Of a stretch of DNA of 64,000 bases, positions 48,726 through 61,628 are shown one piece after another. Within the stretch, counting starts at the first letter, position 1; the number at the start of each line of letters is the position of its first letter. The DNA comes from Gibbula magus. Lineage: Eukaryota; Mollusca; Gastropoda; Trochida; Trochidae. The position numbers and the translations under genes were made by a program. The DNA is taken from assembly GCA_936450465.1 (NCBI GenBank), contig OW388299.1:41737548-41801547 (forward strand), in the 5' to 3' direction. The notes beneath the pieces are model-generated. The model was not told the DNA's origin. It worked only from the letters and a program-made list of their open reading frames with translations, and ran no database searches.

Positions 48726-50329
48726 TGACTGAATAGGCGAGATTAACAAAACATAATTAAATACTAAGCTGTAACCCTGCCATTTAGAAAACAATTACTG
48801 CACCGCTAACTGTAACTCAGACATATGAAAAAAGGCTGAACCTCTGTCACTCAGATAGATGAACAGCATGTGAAGTAAATAGCATTACCTATTTTTTTTA
48901 TCTGAATATTTCATTGCAGTTTTTATTGTATTTAAGTATTGGTTAATACATCGATCTTTGCATGATACTAAGCTCTTGTTTACAGCAGATGTGTCTAACA
49001 TGTATATGTGGGAGGAGCTTTATATATTTGATAATATCCACAAATCGATCACTACATTCTGAAACATGTGACAGAATAAGAATGTCTATTTGTGTGCAGA
49101 GGAAATATTAGATATAAACCTTGTTTGGCCAGTCGTATTTCACCCTGTATCTAATCAATTTCAATGGTATTTATTCGTATACGAAATTAATTGTGAATGT
49201 TAAACCCATCCTTTTTACAAAATGTATTTTTGTCAGTCTTAGAAGTGTCTATCCGTCAAGTCAATCCGCAACAATTTCATTATCAGTAAGTACATGTACA
49301 TTCTTCCTGATATGAGTCTTTGTAGGAGTGGGAGGTATCTAACTGTGGTCTAGTACATGTAAGTGCTATCAATTACATTTACATTTACATGCTACCTAAT
49401 ATCAATCAGTCTGCCTGACTAGTATCTAGCTCTGACATCAGTCTTTAGCAATTTCATATATTGCTGATCTTCTAATAAGAAATAATTGCTTGATTAATCA
49501 TATGGATGAAGATCCACTTATGAATGTCTCAAACTGATTGAACCTACTTTTAACTATGTGAACAATGTGCTTAGCTATAACGGTATGGCAGACAGACAGA
49601 TAGACAGCTCAATTTGCTTAGCTTGCATAGACTAGTTCAATTAGTCTAACGGCTACTTCTTGTCATCTTGACGTACTCAGATCTCTGAGTGAAGGAATGG
49701 AGCAGGGCGTAAGTTAACTGGTTGCATTACCTGATGTATATATCTGGGAAGATTGAGCTGATTTGAGCATTGATTTGCATTATCAACATAGTAAGTAAAT
49801 CAATAATGTTGACAATTGAATTGTTCAGGTATAATATTTTGGTATTACAAAGGTAGATATCCTTCTCAGTTCATATACCAATTTGTGAAATTTCATTATG
49901 ATCAAACTATAAAATATTTCAAAACAGCCAATCAGAATCAAGCATGCATCTACGCCTTTGCTATCTCAAAGGTTATCCTACTCACTTTATATAGTAATTT
50001 GTGAAATATGATCAAAACATAATTGTTTTAACCAACCAATCAGAATCAGGAATGCACCTATGTCTTGTCACAATATGCACTGATCACTGCAGTTTTTTTG
50101 CCTTTTTTCAAATAGTAAATATTCCAGTAAAAGAAGAACATGTATTTATACAGTTGGAAACACATACTGGGAATGATGTACAGCTCTTTTATTGAATTCA
50201 AATATGATGTATACAACGACTAACCATTATTAAATGTGGTTGAGTTCTGCACATTCTCATGATCAATTATATATTCAATCTCGACTAACGTACAGACGGG
50301 AGATAACAAGTATATGAGTTTCATTGTAT

Positions 50330-50960
50330 TCCAGGAGATTGAGATCTATATATTGGCAAGGACAGTCTACAGGTTACCTGAGGTCTCGTTATCAAACAAC
50401 CAGTTCATATATCTGACACTAATATACAGCCTGCAGCTGACCCATTGTCTAAGGTAAACGATGTGCATGAAACTGTATGTCAGGAAATTGCGTCCCTATC
50501 CTGCAGAGCCTACAGATTGATTTCACTGTGTGTTTTTGTTTCACAGAGAGCTCCTATATCTGACTTAATTATCATAAGTATGTTGTATGAATGATATTGT
50601 ATATCAGGAACTTGTAGCCATATCCTAAAAGGACAGTAAATAGATCGACTTCCTGACGTCCCATAGTTAAACAGTCAGTGCATATACCAATTAATTATAC
50701 ACTTAATAGTCACTGATAGGTACATGTAGCTTGCTACTGATATAGTATCATAGGTATCAGAAAAGGAAGTCAACAGATTGACGTTGTTAAACAGGGAGTT
50801 CATATATCACTTGCTTACTCAGACACACTCTAGTAAAAGGCAGTCTACGGCTGACCCAATACCATAGATATATAGATGAGCATGATTTTGAAGTTGTGAT
50901 ACCACTTGCATTGAGGCTATTGATTGCTTCCTGGTCCGTTGAAACGTCACTTCATACATC
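50330..50960 (+). repeat. Degenerate repeat array with AACAGNNAGTTCATATATC-like blocks
   Basis: AACAACCAGTTCATATATCT, AAACAGTCAGTGCATATACC and AAACAGGGAGTTCATATATC recur near 50395, 50672 and 50790, with GCAGCTGACCCATTGTC / ACGGCTGACCCAATACC and TGTATGTCAGGAAATTG / TGTATATCAGGAACTTG also repeated. Spacing is irregular. A related piece lies near 45985 (CCGCAGCTAACACATTATC). Confidence 0.5.
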
Positions 50961-51603
50961 AATTATAAATGTCTTTCATCTCCTCTCTATTAGTTTGTAC
51001 TCATGGGACAGACATGAACACACAAAACATCCTAACGTGTATACATGACGTATGTGTCTGAAGTTTGGCTTTGGCAGACGTTGTCTATCTTTATTTTCTG
51101 AGACAAATTTTTATATATCATAAAGTTATCATTAGATGGAAATGTCAGAAGACTTCAGTAATGTGTATCCCTAGTATGTTGCCTTACTACTTATAAAAAC
51201 GAATTTCAAGTATAGGAGATCAATGTTATGACCTCCTATTATTATTCTATTTCAGTTAATAGCAATGTCAAACTGCAATACAATCTCACTCTTTTATTCA
51301 CTCCCAGAAACATTAGCATATTAATATACTATTAATTAAAGATGATAGTATGAAAGCCAAGATAACAAACTTAACATTAATATATTTATCGTTGTTTTGT
51401 TGAGCACACATATATACATGTATCACGTATCTCTCTTGTTTCCATTTTATCTAATATAATTTGCAATATCGATGTATATGTTTTGACCTTGTGAGGCAAC
51501 CATCTTTTTGTTTGCAACAGATTAACTAACCAATGCTTACAACCATACTTTCTGTACCAAGTATCAAAATCAAATGCTGAAATGAAGTATAACTTTTGTT
51601 GAA

Positions 51604-51972
51604 ATGCGGCGGGGTGCCCTATTCGAAGGATTTAAGTCCTTGGCTGTATGTACTATATACAGGATAGAGGTTAAACTGTGGTATCAAATTATTTTCTTTG
51701 TTCCTAAACTTCATCGAAGGTTGTTTCAGGACCACTGGAGTTTTATTATCAATCAAGCGCCGATCTCCAGCTTATATTGTCCAATCCCTGTAGTCATGAG
51801 CCAAGTCTTCAAGGGAGAAGATGACATTATGCAGTCTAGTGTGGATCCGGAAAGCCATCAATCGGTGACACCACTGACAACCGTGGTCATTTCATGTGAA
51901 CACAAGAGGCAGTTAGGGTACCATCGAGGCTTTTGTTACCGGGAAATGACAGACAATAGGCATAATGTTTGA
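51604..51972 (+). CDS. Hypothetical open frame, 122 codons
   Basis: This is one of the longest uninterrupted frames outside clear transposon genes. It starts ATG-CGG-CGG-GGT. The second half (MSQVFKGEDDIMQSSVDPE, HQSVTPLTTVVISCEHKRQ) looks more protein-like than the first, and a possible acceptor (CAATCCCTGTAG) precedes it at about 51794, so it might be a last exon. I do not recognise it. Chance is as likely. Confidence 0.2.
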   Translation: MRRGALFEGFKSLAVCTIYRIEVKLWYQIIFFVPKLHRRLFQDHWSFIINQAPISSLYCPIPVVMSQVFKGEDDIMQSSVDPESHQSVTPLTTVVISCEHKRQLGYHRGFCYREMTDNRHNV

Positions 51973-54655
51973 GCATTTAACCACCTTCATGACACCAGCA
52001 ATGATTCGATTTTACATCAGTGTCATACTTCCGTTTTCAATGGATTTTACACACATTTATCAAAATCTGGTGCATGTTTGGTCCGTGTAGTGACTTTCTC
52101 TATATGGTATATTGATGAAATTATTAAAAAACTACTTTATATCAGTAGTAATGGTTGTATGTAAATACAAATGTGAAAGAGAAAAGATGTATTTTATTTC
52201 TCCTTCTTCCATATACTATGGATCAGGACTAAATATAGTAAAATATTTGATGATAATGTAGTCATCATATCATAAGATATGTTCGAAAATCCCCACTTCA
52301 CACTACTGTCTTTTTTCGTGGATGGGTTATTGTAGCTCTTATAGCCTGTTTCTGATGTTTGACTGAAAAAACGACTATTGCGGCATCAGATCATGTAGTA
52401 AGTAGTGAACAGGGGTCTGTGACTAGTGTCTGTAAAGCAGATGGTCAAATGAAATGGGTTTATTTTACATCAGCTGTTTAAATGTACAGGTTCATGAAAT
52501 TTCCAAAGTTAATATCGTTTACAATTTCTAGCAATCTCAAGAGTTAACATACCCATTATTCTCATTCATATGTGTGGACAAAAAGACAAAATTCAGAGAA
52601 TCTTGACTACCTCATAATTATAAAGGCAAAGTACTTTCATGCCTGGTTCATCCAAAATTACATAAAAAAAATTATTTTCCGCTCATATCGTAGATTATGT
52701 GTTTCACTGGTATACAGATGACATTTAGTCGGTAATACTTGAAACCCAAAGGGACATGTTCTTGTGTTAAATCAATACATCATCTTTATATATAACTCCT
52801 TCCACACTAAACGTTTAAGCTTAGTCCTTAAGCCCTTTCACTACCATTTTTGGAAGGAGTACAATTCTTCATTCTGTGTAAAGTTTTAATTTCAACAAGT
52901 CTGCCTGCTTGTATCTGAAATCAAGAAGAAATGCATTCATTGAAAAACAAAATAACAGTTCATATTTCATTTATTTTTAAGATCAATGACCGTTTTTAAA
53001 TCACAAATGACGTATGCAATTGATTCTATGTTAGTATTAGGAATGTCTCACCTGGGAAGAATGGTATTTCCTCTCTGTATCAGATGACTTCTGTCTAAGT
53101 TAATTGGTCCCTATAGACAACGAATAAAAGTGAAATCTGACCTTTAATTGTAATTTCAGTTCATTAACCGCAATCCTTTCAAATAAGTCAAATGGGTGCA
53201 ACTCTATCGTCCTGCCTTGCCTTGTAATATTTCAATAATGAGGTAGAACTAAATGTTGTTACAAAACTACTCAAAATGGGGCATTGACCTCTTCACCTTA
53301 TATATTTTCAGGTAAGGGCTAAACCCTGTTTTCAAAGGAGATTATATTTCATACTATGTACGTACATGACACCCAAGCTCCAATTACAACCTGCATTAGG
53401 GACCGTATTACTAAACAATCATAGCCCTAAGATCAATTGTAAGCTCACATGTTATCGTTGGCTAATTATAAGATGGATCTTATGGCCTCCTGGTACCCAT
53501 TTACTGCTGGGTACATATTGACAAAAGTCACTTTTCAAGGGAGTCTCTAAAATCATTGTTTAGGATGGGCCAGGGAATCACAATTCAAACTCTCAGTACA
53601 CCCAATAAGGCAACGGGTCACCCATTCATGCAGCGAACTACGCCCATTGTTGCTGAACCTCACTGATAGCAGTCAACTAACTATGCCCAGGCCAGGATCA
53701 CATGTCGTAAAAAGCTGTTTGGAAATATATTAAGACATTTAGTCAGTCCTAGGCCATTACACATTTCACAACAATGAAAGATGGCATGAGTTTGTTTGGA
53801 ATCTCGCAACATACGTAATTTGTCATATTACAGAATTAAGAAACATATTAAATCTCAACAGGGTGGAATAAGAATGATGACAATAAAATGTTGAATGAAG
53901 AAACGGTGTTAAAACCTGAAAATATATCGTTACTAATTGTGTGTCTGATCAATCACTTCACCTATATAATATAATATTAAAATACAATACAATTATGATT
54001 ATGAAAGCACTAATTTCCTACGTATATCTAGGGTCCATTCTTAGAATGTCTGCTGACTTCTTCAAGATAGCCTAAGATTGCTTAGTTCGTTATTTGAAAA
54101 ACTCAGCTTAAATATAGTAAATAAATAAATAAATAAAAATTAATATAGTTAATGTTTTTTAACGATATTTTTCATCTCTCTGATTGAGTTTCTTCACCAT
54201 TGTTTTCTTTGCTTTATAAATTATTCCATTTTGTTATTTCTTACATTTCACCCGAGCAAAGAGTAAACATATACCCCAAAACGTCGTGTAAGTTTCCACT
54301 ATCCTGAACATCTTCCTGTTCTTATGTATGCAACTTCCAAATGCCCTTCAAAGATAGAACTTATACTGTTCTGTGTACTCTGTAAGTGATATTTACCTTT
54401 TCACATATTTTTATATTTTGTTCTCAATATTTCAAAGTAGGTAATAATGCTTATAAGAAAGAGAGACTAAGCAAAATGATACCTCTAGAACATCTAAACA
54501 GGAGACCTTTGGAGGATCATATTGCTGCATAAAGATTATCCCAAGTCTTTCTTCCCATTCTACAGGTTATAAACAAAATTGTTCATTCAAGGAACAATGA
54601 AAAAGACCATAAATGTGCATACGAGAAACGCTTAGCTTGAACTTGAACATTCCAA
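51973..54655. other. No gene recognised
   Basis: AT-rich DNA with a short (AAAT)n near 54118-54135. GGTACCCATTTACTGCTGGG at 53499-53518 looks like part of an interspersed repeat, but I cannot define its limits. Confidence 0.4.
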
Positions 54656-54659
54656 GTAC

Positions 54660-54780
54660 AGATCTGATTAGCAGTATCTCCTGTTACGGCACGTACGGGA
54701 TCACAGCACGAAACTCATCAACAAGTGTCAATTAAGTTCTATGACAAGGGAGTGTGGATCTGGCAGCTCACATATCCTTT
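54660..54780. repeat. Dispersed repeat, inverted relative to 17980-18110
   Basis: GGGATCACAGCACGAAACTC, ATCAACAAGTGTC and GAGTGTGGATCTGGCAGCTC match the other strand of the 18.0-kb region. Confidence 0.55.
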
Positions 54781-55159
54781 AATCATTGTCTCCTTGTTTA
54801 TATCAGGCAGATAACTTAATTCATCATCTGAGTAAGGATTCGATAAATCAAACAATGACTATTATACATGTTTTGATAAATGATAGTTTGATAGAACATG
54901 TGGTCAACCAATTCTCTGAATCCAATGACTTAATAATAAATATCAACTATTCATAATGTTTTAGAGACATTTACCTTTCATTACTTCGTTGCCTTCACCC
55001 CAAGGCAATACCAAGCAATGTAGGTCAATACTCGTCATTATAAGGCTTCTTTTTTTATACTTTCTGGACTGCTAATTGCATCTGAAAATACAATTCAGTT
55101 TCTTCCATTTCCTATTCAAAATACTACCTAGAATAGTTGACATTAGTGCATTCGCTTTA

Positions 55160-55420
55160 AGGGATAGAAGTTCCATTTACATTACAGTGGGCAATGCTAA
55201 CCATTTCGTTTTTTAATAAAGTTGTAAGATATAATTGCCTTCCTTGAATGGGGTCTGATGTACAGTCGCTGTCTTGCTACCACACACCACACACCACACA
55301 CCACACACCACACACCACACACCATAAATTCGTGTATCTATCTCATATCCAAGTTAATGCATTCCATTGACTGGGTATGATCTGTCATATGAAGTCATAA
55401 TAATGTAGGTCAATACAGAT
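55160..55420 (+). repeat. Third, more diverged partial copy of the duplicated segment, with (ACACACC)n
   Basis: GTTCCATTTACATTACAGTG, AGTTGTAAGATATAATTGCC, TTGAATGGGGTCTGATG and CCAAGTTAATGCATTCCATT follow the order of 56207-56405 (copy B) and 15844-16025 (copy A), at lower identity. A 7-bp repeat ACACACC (about 55281-55323, six to seven units) replaces part of it. Confidence 0.7.
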
Positions 55421-57220
55421 TTCAGATTTAGATTGCCACTGTGGATTTATCTTGCCAATAACATTTCATTGTTTAATTCTAATATTGGGTATTTAGTTGA
55501 AAACGGAAGAATAAAATAATATAGCATCATATGTGTATTCTTTACAGTTTTCTCTCCGGGCCAACTGATACCAAAACATAGGATCAAACTTTAAAGGCCA
55601 GAGAAAGAAATCAACATCTTAAAGTTATTTACAATTCACAATATTATGTATTTGTATTTTAAGTTGTCAAATGTGCTGAATTATGACTGGGCGCTTAAAT
55701 CTGCCATATTTCATTGCACAATGTGAAAACAAATAATTACGTCTGTCTGTACTAAACTTGATGGTTAATCTAGAATATCAGACAACATGGTAAGATACCT
55801 GGGTAATTCAGAATAAATTCAGTCAATTGTAAGTCATGACACAACATTTGTTTCCAACTTCAAGTGAAGCATATTTCTTTAATTTGGGTGAATTGACGGT
55901 TTATAATGTGATGTATTTGTTTGTTGTGTTGTAAATCTTATTTCTGTGAATCTTAATGTAATTTTGGGGGGAAATTGTTCGTGGATTCAGCAATCTCATC
56001 CATAAATATCCTTGTCTTCTCTCATCTTAATATTTTACGTCAGTTGCCATAATTCGGCTTTTATTTGAGACTTCCTGACTTACCCAAAGATTACAAGAGC
56101 TAACTACATCTGCAAAACCATTTCATTTACTTCCTTTTACTATTTAAGTTACTTCCTGAACATTTAATGCTTTAAATCCAGGGAAATAAGTCAATTTCAT
56201 TTGAATTCCATTTACATTATGGTGGGCATTTGAATAACTTTGGTTTTAGTTTAGTTGTAAGGTGTAAATTACCGTCCTTGGAGGGGGTCCTCATGTTATT
56301 ATTCATCACAGATTTAATGTCTGGTTGTCACGCGCAATTAGAGTATTACTAATTATCTATCTAAATTCCAACTTAATGCACTCCATTGACTTAGTATGAT
56401 CTTTCATGTGAAATCACGTCATTATACCATAAATGCGTAGTAAAACCATATATGTTATACACAAACATCATGCTTTACTAATTTCAATGAGAAACATGAA
56501 AATAGCTGACAGTTTATATTGGAAGAAACTAATAACGGAAAATATAGCCTCACACACTAACCAGTCACTTTTACTTTGAATAATCCCTAAACTAATATAA
56601 ACTGGTAAGTATTATTAGCCAGGAGTTCAGCGTGAAGCTACGAGTTAACAGGACTGGAGGGAGCGCTTGCCTGTAATTCGTTTACTCATTTGATGAATCT
56701 GAGTCCGTTTCTGGACATTCAATTTTCAAGCAATCAGTATATAGGTTCAAAGGGATATACATGTAAGTCATATTTACATGATGATGCCCATGACAACAAT
56801 TTTGATTGTAAACTGGCTTAAACATGCTGTGAACTGTTTTAAGGATCTTCGTCAATGGAAAAGCTGTTCAAAACGTTATTTTTCGGTTGAAACATATTGT
56901 CAGAAAGTGTCACATGCTGCTATTTTAGATGAATACATTTTGAATATTTCGATGTGTTTAGATATATTTAGAAACGTATTGAATATTTCATTGAAATTAA
57001 AATAGATCATTACATTGTCAAACTATGAACATTGGTGTGAATGTAAATTTGAAAACCTTTAAAAAGTATTCTAAGACACTGCATCATTTGTCTTTAAAAA
57101 TTTTTGATTATCTGGTAACAAAAACTAGGTGCTTCGGAAGTATATTGAAAGTCTTTGTCTTGGTTTGCTTCTCTCCAGGTGTATACAATGTAATCTATTG
57201 GTTCAAGTTAGATGTGAATT

Positions 57221-57482
57221 GTGAGATGAGTTGGGTTTATCACCCCTTTCAAGAGTATTTTACTTATACCATGGCTGCTAGTATTAGTGCAGAAAGAAAG
57301 CCCGCAAAACCATTGTGGTTATGCATTGTGGTGAACTAGCGAAAACTTGCAGCCTTCTATCAAAACCTTACTGCAAGTAGAACGGTTCTGCACAGCAGAC
57401 AAAGTTGCCAAGGCCTGACGGGATTCCAAATCAGGACTTCTTGATCCGAATCCTAACGCCCTAACCACGGTGCTATCCCTGA
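57221..57482 (-). repeat. tRNA-derived SINE (in duplicated copy B)
   Basis: Orthologous to 16691-16972, with a deletion of about 20 bases in the body (the AAAGCTGCGAGCATTGTCTG block is missing). The minus-strand head again reads GGGATAGCACCGTGGTTAGG. Confidence 0.8.
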
Positions 57483-57548
57483 AATGTGAATGGAGGCATT
57501 CTTTTCTATGTATAACGAGTTAACTTGAAGTTAAATGGTTGAGAAATG

Positions 57549-57922
57549 GTTTTATCACTCATTAGATAACAATGAGTTGGTTACACACATGTGTGATACC
57601 ACTGCGTGCTGCTGTTATGTCATAATCGGTGCGTGACGTCATAGTCATTTTTGGTTGATGTCACAATTTTAGCCGCGCGACTGTGACAGCGGGTGGCCTT
57701 TTTGCAAGTAAGCCTCACTAACAACGATTTTCTTGCAATTCAGCGCTATTTACATCATTGAGTAATAAATACAATCTAAACTCGGTCCCGTTTGATAACA
57801 TGTTTTTGAAACTTGTGAATGGCATTGGTATTTAACCCGCTTTCGCTCGTTAAAATACCACACCGTCCACTCGATTCATAAACATGTTATCAAACGGGAC
57901 GTTGTTTAGTATTCTATATATA
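57549..57922. mobile_element. Palindromic insertion specific to copy B
   Basis: Copy A reads straight through (GAGAAATGGTTATATACAAC) where copy B holds about 370 extra bases. The insert has GTGACGTCATAG near 57634, a small hairpin ACTCATT/AATGAGT at its left, and a right-hand palindrome with perfect 19-bp arms CCCGTTTGATAACATGTTT (57787-57805) and its complement (57880-57898). A nested hairpin, TTTAACCCGCTTTCGCTCGT region, lies between. A TA target duplication is possible but not certain. Confidence 0.7.
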
Positions 57923-60900
57923 CACAACCAGTGCTCAAAGAGTGCTAGTGTGTAACGTTTATTTAATTCGTACTAATCATCCAACTCAGTTCACAACAAT
58001 GACTATCTGTGATCAGTCAAGTGAAACCATATCATAAATGCTTACCAAAGTCTAACATGTCATTCATCATGCAGTACCAAATAAATTTCAATGTAAGTCA
58101 TGGTGACAGGTTATAATGGAATACATTTTTGATTCCTCGAGTGTCCGTGAAGACCAGTCTAGGTCATTTTCCTACCAACATCAGACACACACTTACTGAT
58201 AAGCTGTACAGTCCTTAACTAATATAGAATAGTCAGTAAGTAGGAGGATTAGCGTGACAAATTGACAGTACTGGAGGGAGGGCTGAAAATGTATGTCACT
58301 GATCGTGTTTTTCACCTCATTTGATGTTATAATTAAAAGTGCATATGTCCTTTTCTAGGGTAATTGAATTGTCAAACAATCGGTAAAAGTTAGTGTATCT
58401 GCTCGAAGGAATATTAATCTATTTTCCATTATAGGGGCCTTTGCAACAAGTTTGGTTGTTAGTTCAAATTGTCGTATTCATGTTGTGAAATGTTTAAAGG
58501 ATTTTGGCTGGCAAAAAGTTCAACACTATATTATTTTGCCATATTATTTTGCCCTGTCAATATTGCCAGAAAATATCATATGCTATTATTTTTGCACCAC
58601 ATATATTTTAAGAATGTCAATGTATTAACATGTAAGACATCTAAATTAAGAACTATTATCAAATTATTATTTCATATTTAAAAAATGTATTTAAAACTAA
58701 ATTAGAAGAAACAGTCTGTGTTAGTTTCAATGAAAAATTGTTTACAAACGTCTAGCATATATTTATGTTATATTGCAAATTAATTTGCTTAAAGTTAAAA
58801 CACACCACACTAACTTTTATCTATAAATTTTTAACTCAATTAGCTGTCGCTATTGCTTCATATGTTCCACATACATGTTAAAGTAAAGGTTCAGACTGTA
58901 TATATCAAAGTATACTTTTATTATTATCATATAATATATTATAATTTCAATATCTATACTTGTGAGATAATAATTTATTTTATGTTAAAGCATCTTACCA
59001 CAGACTGATCATGTGTGTTTACTATGGACCTTGAATCTCAATTAACACGACAAGTAACATTTGGACCTCTAATATCAATACAAAACTTTCTACCAGTGAA
59101 ACACACATCCCTTAATGAAGATTGCCTGACAGGAGGTATCATCATTTGACCTGAATGGAATTTGCTTAAGTGGCTCGAAGATAATAAGACTGGAGGGAAG
59201 CTTGTTGTTGACCACTGATCACTGACAGGTAGCTTTGATAGGCAAGACGAGAAGACAGCAGTTTGGTAAAGCATTGATAAGACACCAATATTCCGATGAC
59301 AGATTGACAACAGTACACACTTTTATTAACAATGATGAAATGCAGTCAATAATTATGATAAAGAGAATTATACGAATTGATGGGAATTTATGAAAGAAAA
59401 TTTGTGAAATATCATTAGATAATTAAGTGGAATGTAATTTTATCATTTCATTTCAAACAATCATGCTTAAGAAGTGATCCTTTTTTCATTTTTCATAACA
59501 GCCAGGTATTATTATAGGTTGAAATATTCAAAAAGGTCTGCAAAGTTTTTCAGTGTCTCAACACATTTGGATGACAAGTCCTTCTAAATTCTCAGGCAAT
59601 AAATGTCACTGATCAACACAGTTCTTGGTGATGACATTAGATAATATGAGAAATATATATCCCCTTTAATGCTGTAAACTATGTGATATTTAAGCATTCG
59701 AAAGGCATTTAGAAAAGAGATACATAAGAACAGGAATATTTTCTAGATAACAATTTTTTAATGTGAAAATACACAACGTACACGAGTGTATACTCACTTC
59801 TTCATCAGGTTGAATGTTTGGGCATATTAATAATTGGACATATTTATAAATCAACAAAACCATGGTGAGGAAACTCAATCAAGGAGATTATAAACGCATG
59901 ACAATACGAATACGATGAGGATTTGTTATACAAATATGAGAGAAGTAAATACATGAGAATGATATACAATGAAGGGAACAACTATTTGATTACCAGATAA
60001 ACATTGGCCTGTAGGCTTTATTGAAGTCTTAATTGGGTGTAGGTAATATCAGTGTTCATTGGATGTAGGTAATGCAAATTGGTAAAACAAGGGAGGCCAA
60101 TTGTCTTTTTGGAAATTGTAAATAAAACCATATTTACAGGTGACTGGGAACTCACCGAGAATTCTCTTCCAATCAAAACCTATCAGCAACAATGTACCAT
60201 CCAATCACTTCAAAGTCGCCGGCATCAACCTTTGGGCTCTCTTTCTATCTGGATTCACCATGGCTTCTGCATTTTACACCCAATCAAGTGTAGTTATTGT
60301 TGTTCTCATAGATTGTATCTTAGTTTGATTTTCACAAAGTTATAGTCTTAGTGCATATTGAATTTTACATGTTTTGCCAATTCCTAATTCCACAAACACA
60401 TGTCTGAGATAGTTATATAAAGTAAATACTGCATGTTAGTAATACATACTATTCGCATGATGGCAATACAAACTATGCCCTTAACTGAATACTTAAAATA
60501 TATTGTATCTAATTCTCAGATAGACCTATGCCAAATATAAGCACTACATAACATTCCGAAAGCACACATCATAGTGATTAGCAGTATCAGAGAGGATTCA
60601 TCTGTTCTTTGTAAACTGATACTACTCTGTGATGGAACCAAACGGATCATATGCCCCTGGCGGGCAAACACTCCAGGTATTGACGATTTAGAACATGAGA
60701 TAGTTATACCAACAAAGGAATGTTGTTTTAACCTACTAGAATCTAGTGGTTTATCATTTCAGATTCATACCGATTGCAGGGAATGGAAAACACCTGTCAT
60801 TTTAGATGTATGATTAATACCTAAAAAATATCGTTTATGATTGAGATCAAAACATATGCTTACTGATCGCACAGTGTATCATTGAAAACAGTTGCGTCAT

Positions 60901-61628
60901 TCGTCACTTAATCCTAAATCCTCAATCCTCAAGTTCATCAATCATTTAAATACTTATAATAAACTAAAATAATTGTGAACCTGTACAATTCAGTTAACAT
61001 ATATTTACATAAAACGAGGTTTTCATACATTGATTCGTTCTCAAATGTTTTTGTTGTATTACTTTTTGAAAACTGATGTAATGTACATGTATCATTTCGA
61101 AATTTCTTCATAATAATTTATCATTTCTCAATTCAAGTGTTCAGATATCCACCTGGGACGTTCTGTAAGAAAATTAAGGCAATCGTAAAGTCAATGAGTT
61201 AATCTTAGTGAATTGTTAAAATATATTAGGTTAAATTCAGGTTGCTTTGAGAATGGTGTACACAGTCAAGTCCCGTCAAGTCAAGTAGGTCTATTCATGA
61301 GGTTAATTCATATGTCAATATACAGGTACATTTCAACACATATTCATTATATAACATTTTAAATAATTACACATTCAGTGATGTCTACACTCGTTGAAAG
61401 CTATGAGACATATATTTACATTGATTAAAGCTTTAGTCCATCATTGTCCGTCATCATGAGGGATTTGAACTTGAACACATTTTAGATTATTACAAAAAAC
61501 GCTACAAAATATTGCTTACTTAAGTCACTATAGTTCTCACAAGTAAGTAAAACTGGAGTTCGAATTCAAGTTAAAGAAGAATTCCTTGATGACACACTAA
61601 TGAGAGTGCAAATTAGATGTTAGTAATG

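Larger units (their letters stand above)
55861..61628. repeat. Duplicated segment, copy B
   Basis: Collinear with copy A (9065-9357 plus 15757-21203). It keeps the empty TTAA site (TATTTAAGTTACTTCC, about 56142-56157) for the 6.4-kb insertion, carries its own insertion at 57549-57922 and lacks the 450-500 bp found in copy A near 17.9-18.4 kb. No conserved reading frame between the copies. Confidence 0.9.

Noticed and set aside
57025..57339. 104-codon plus-strand frame
   Set aside because: It runs into the antisense of a SINE, and the copy A counterpart is broken.
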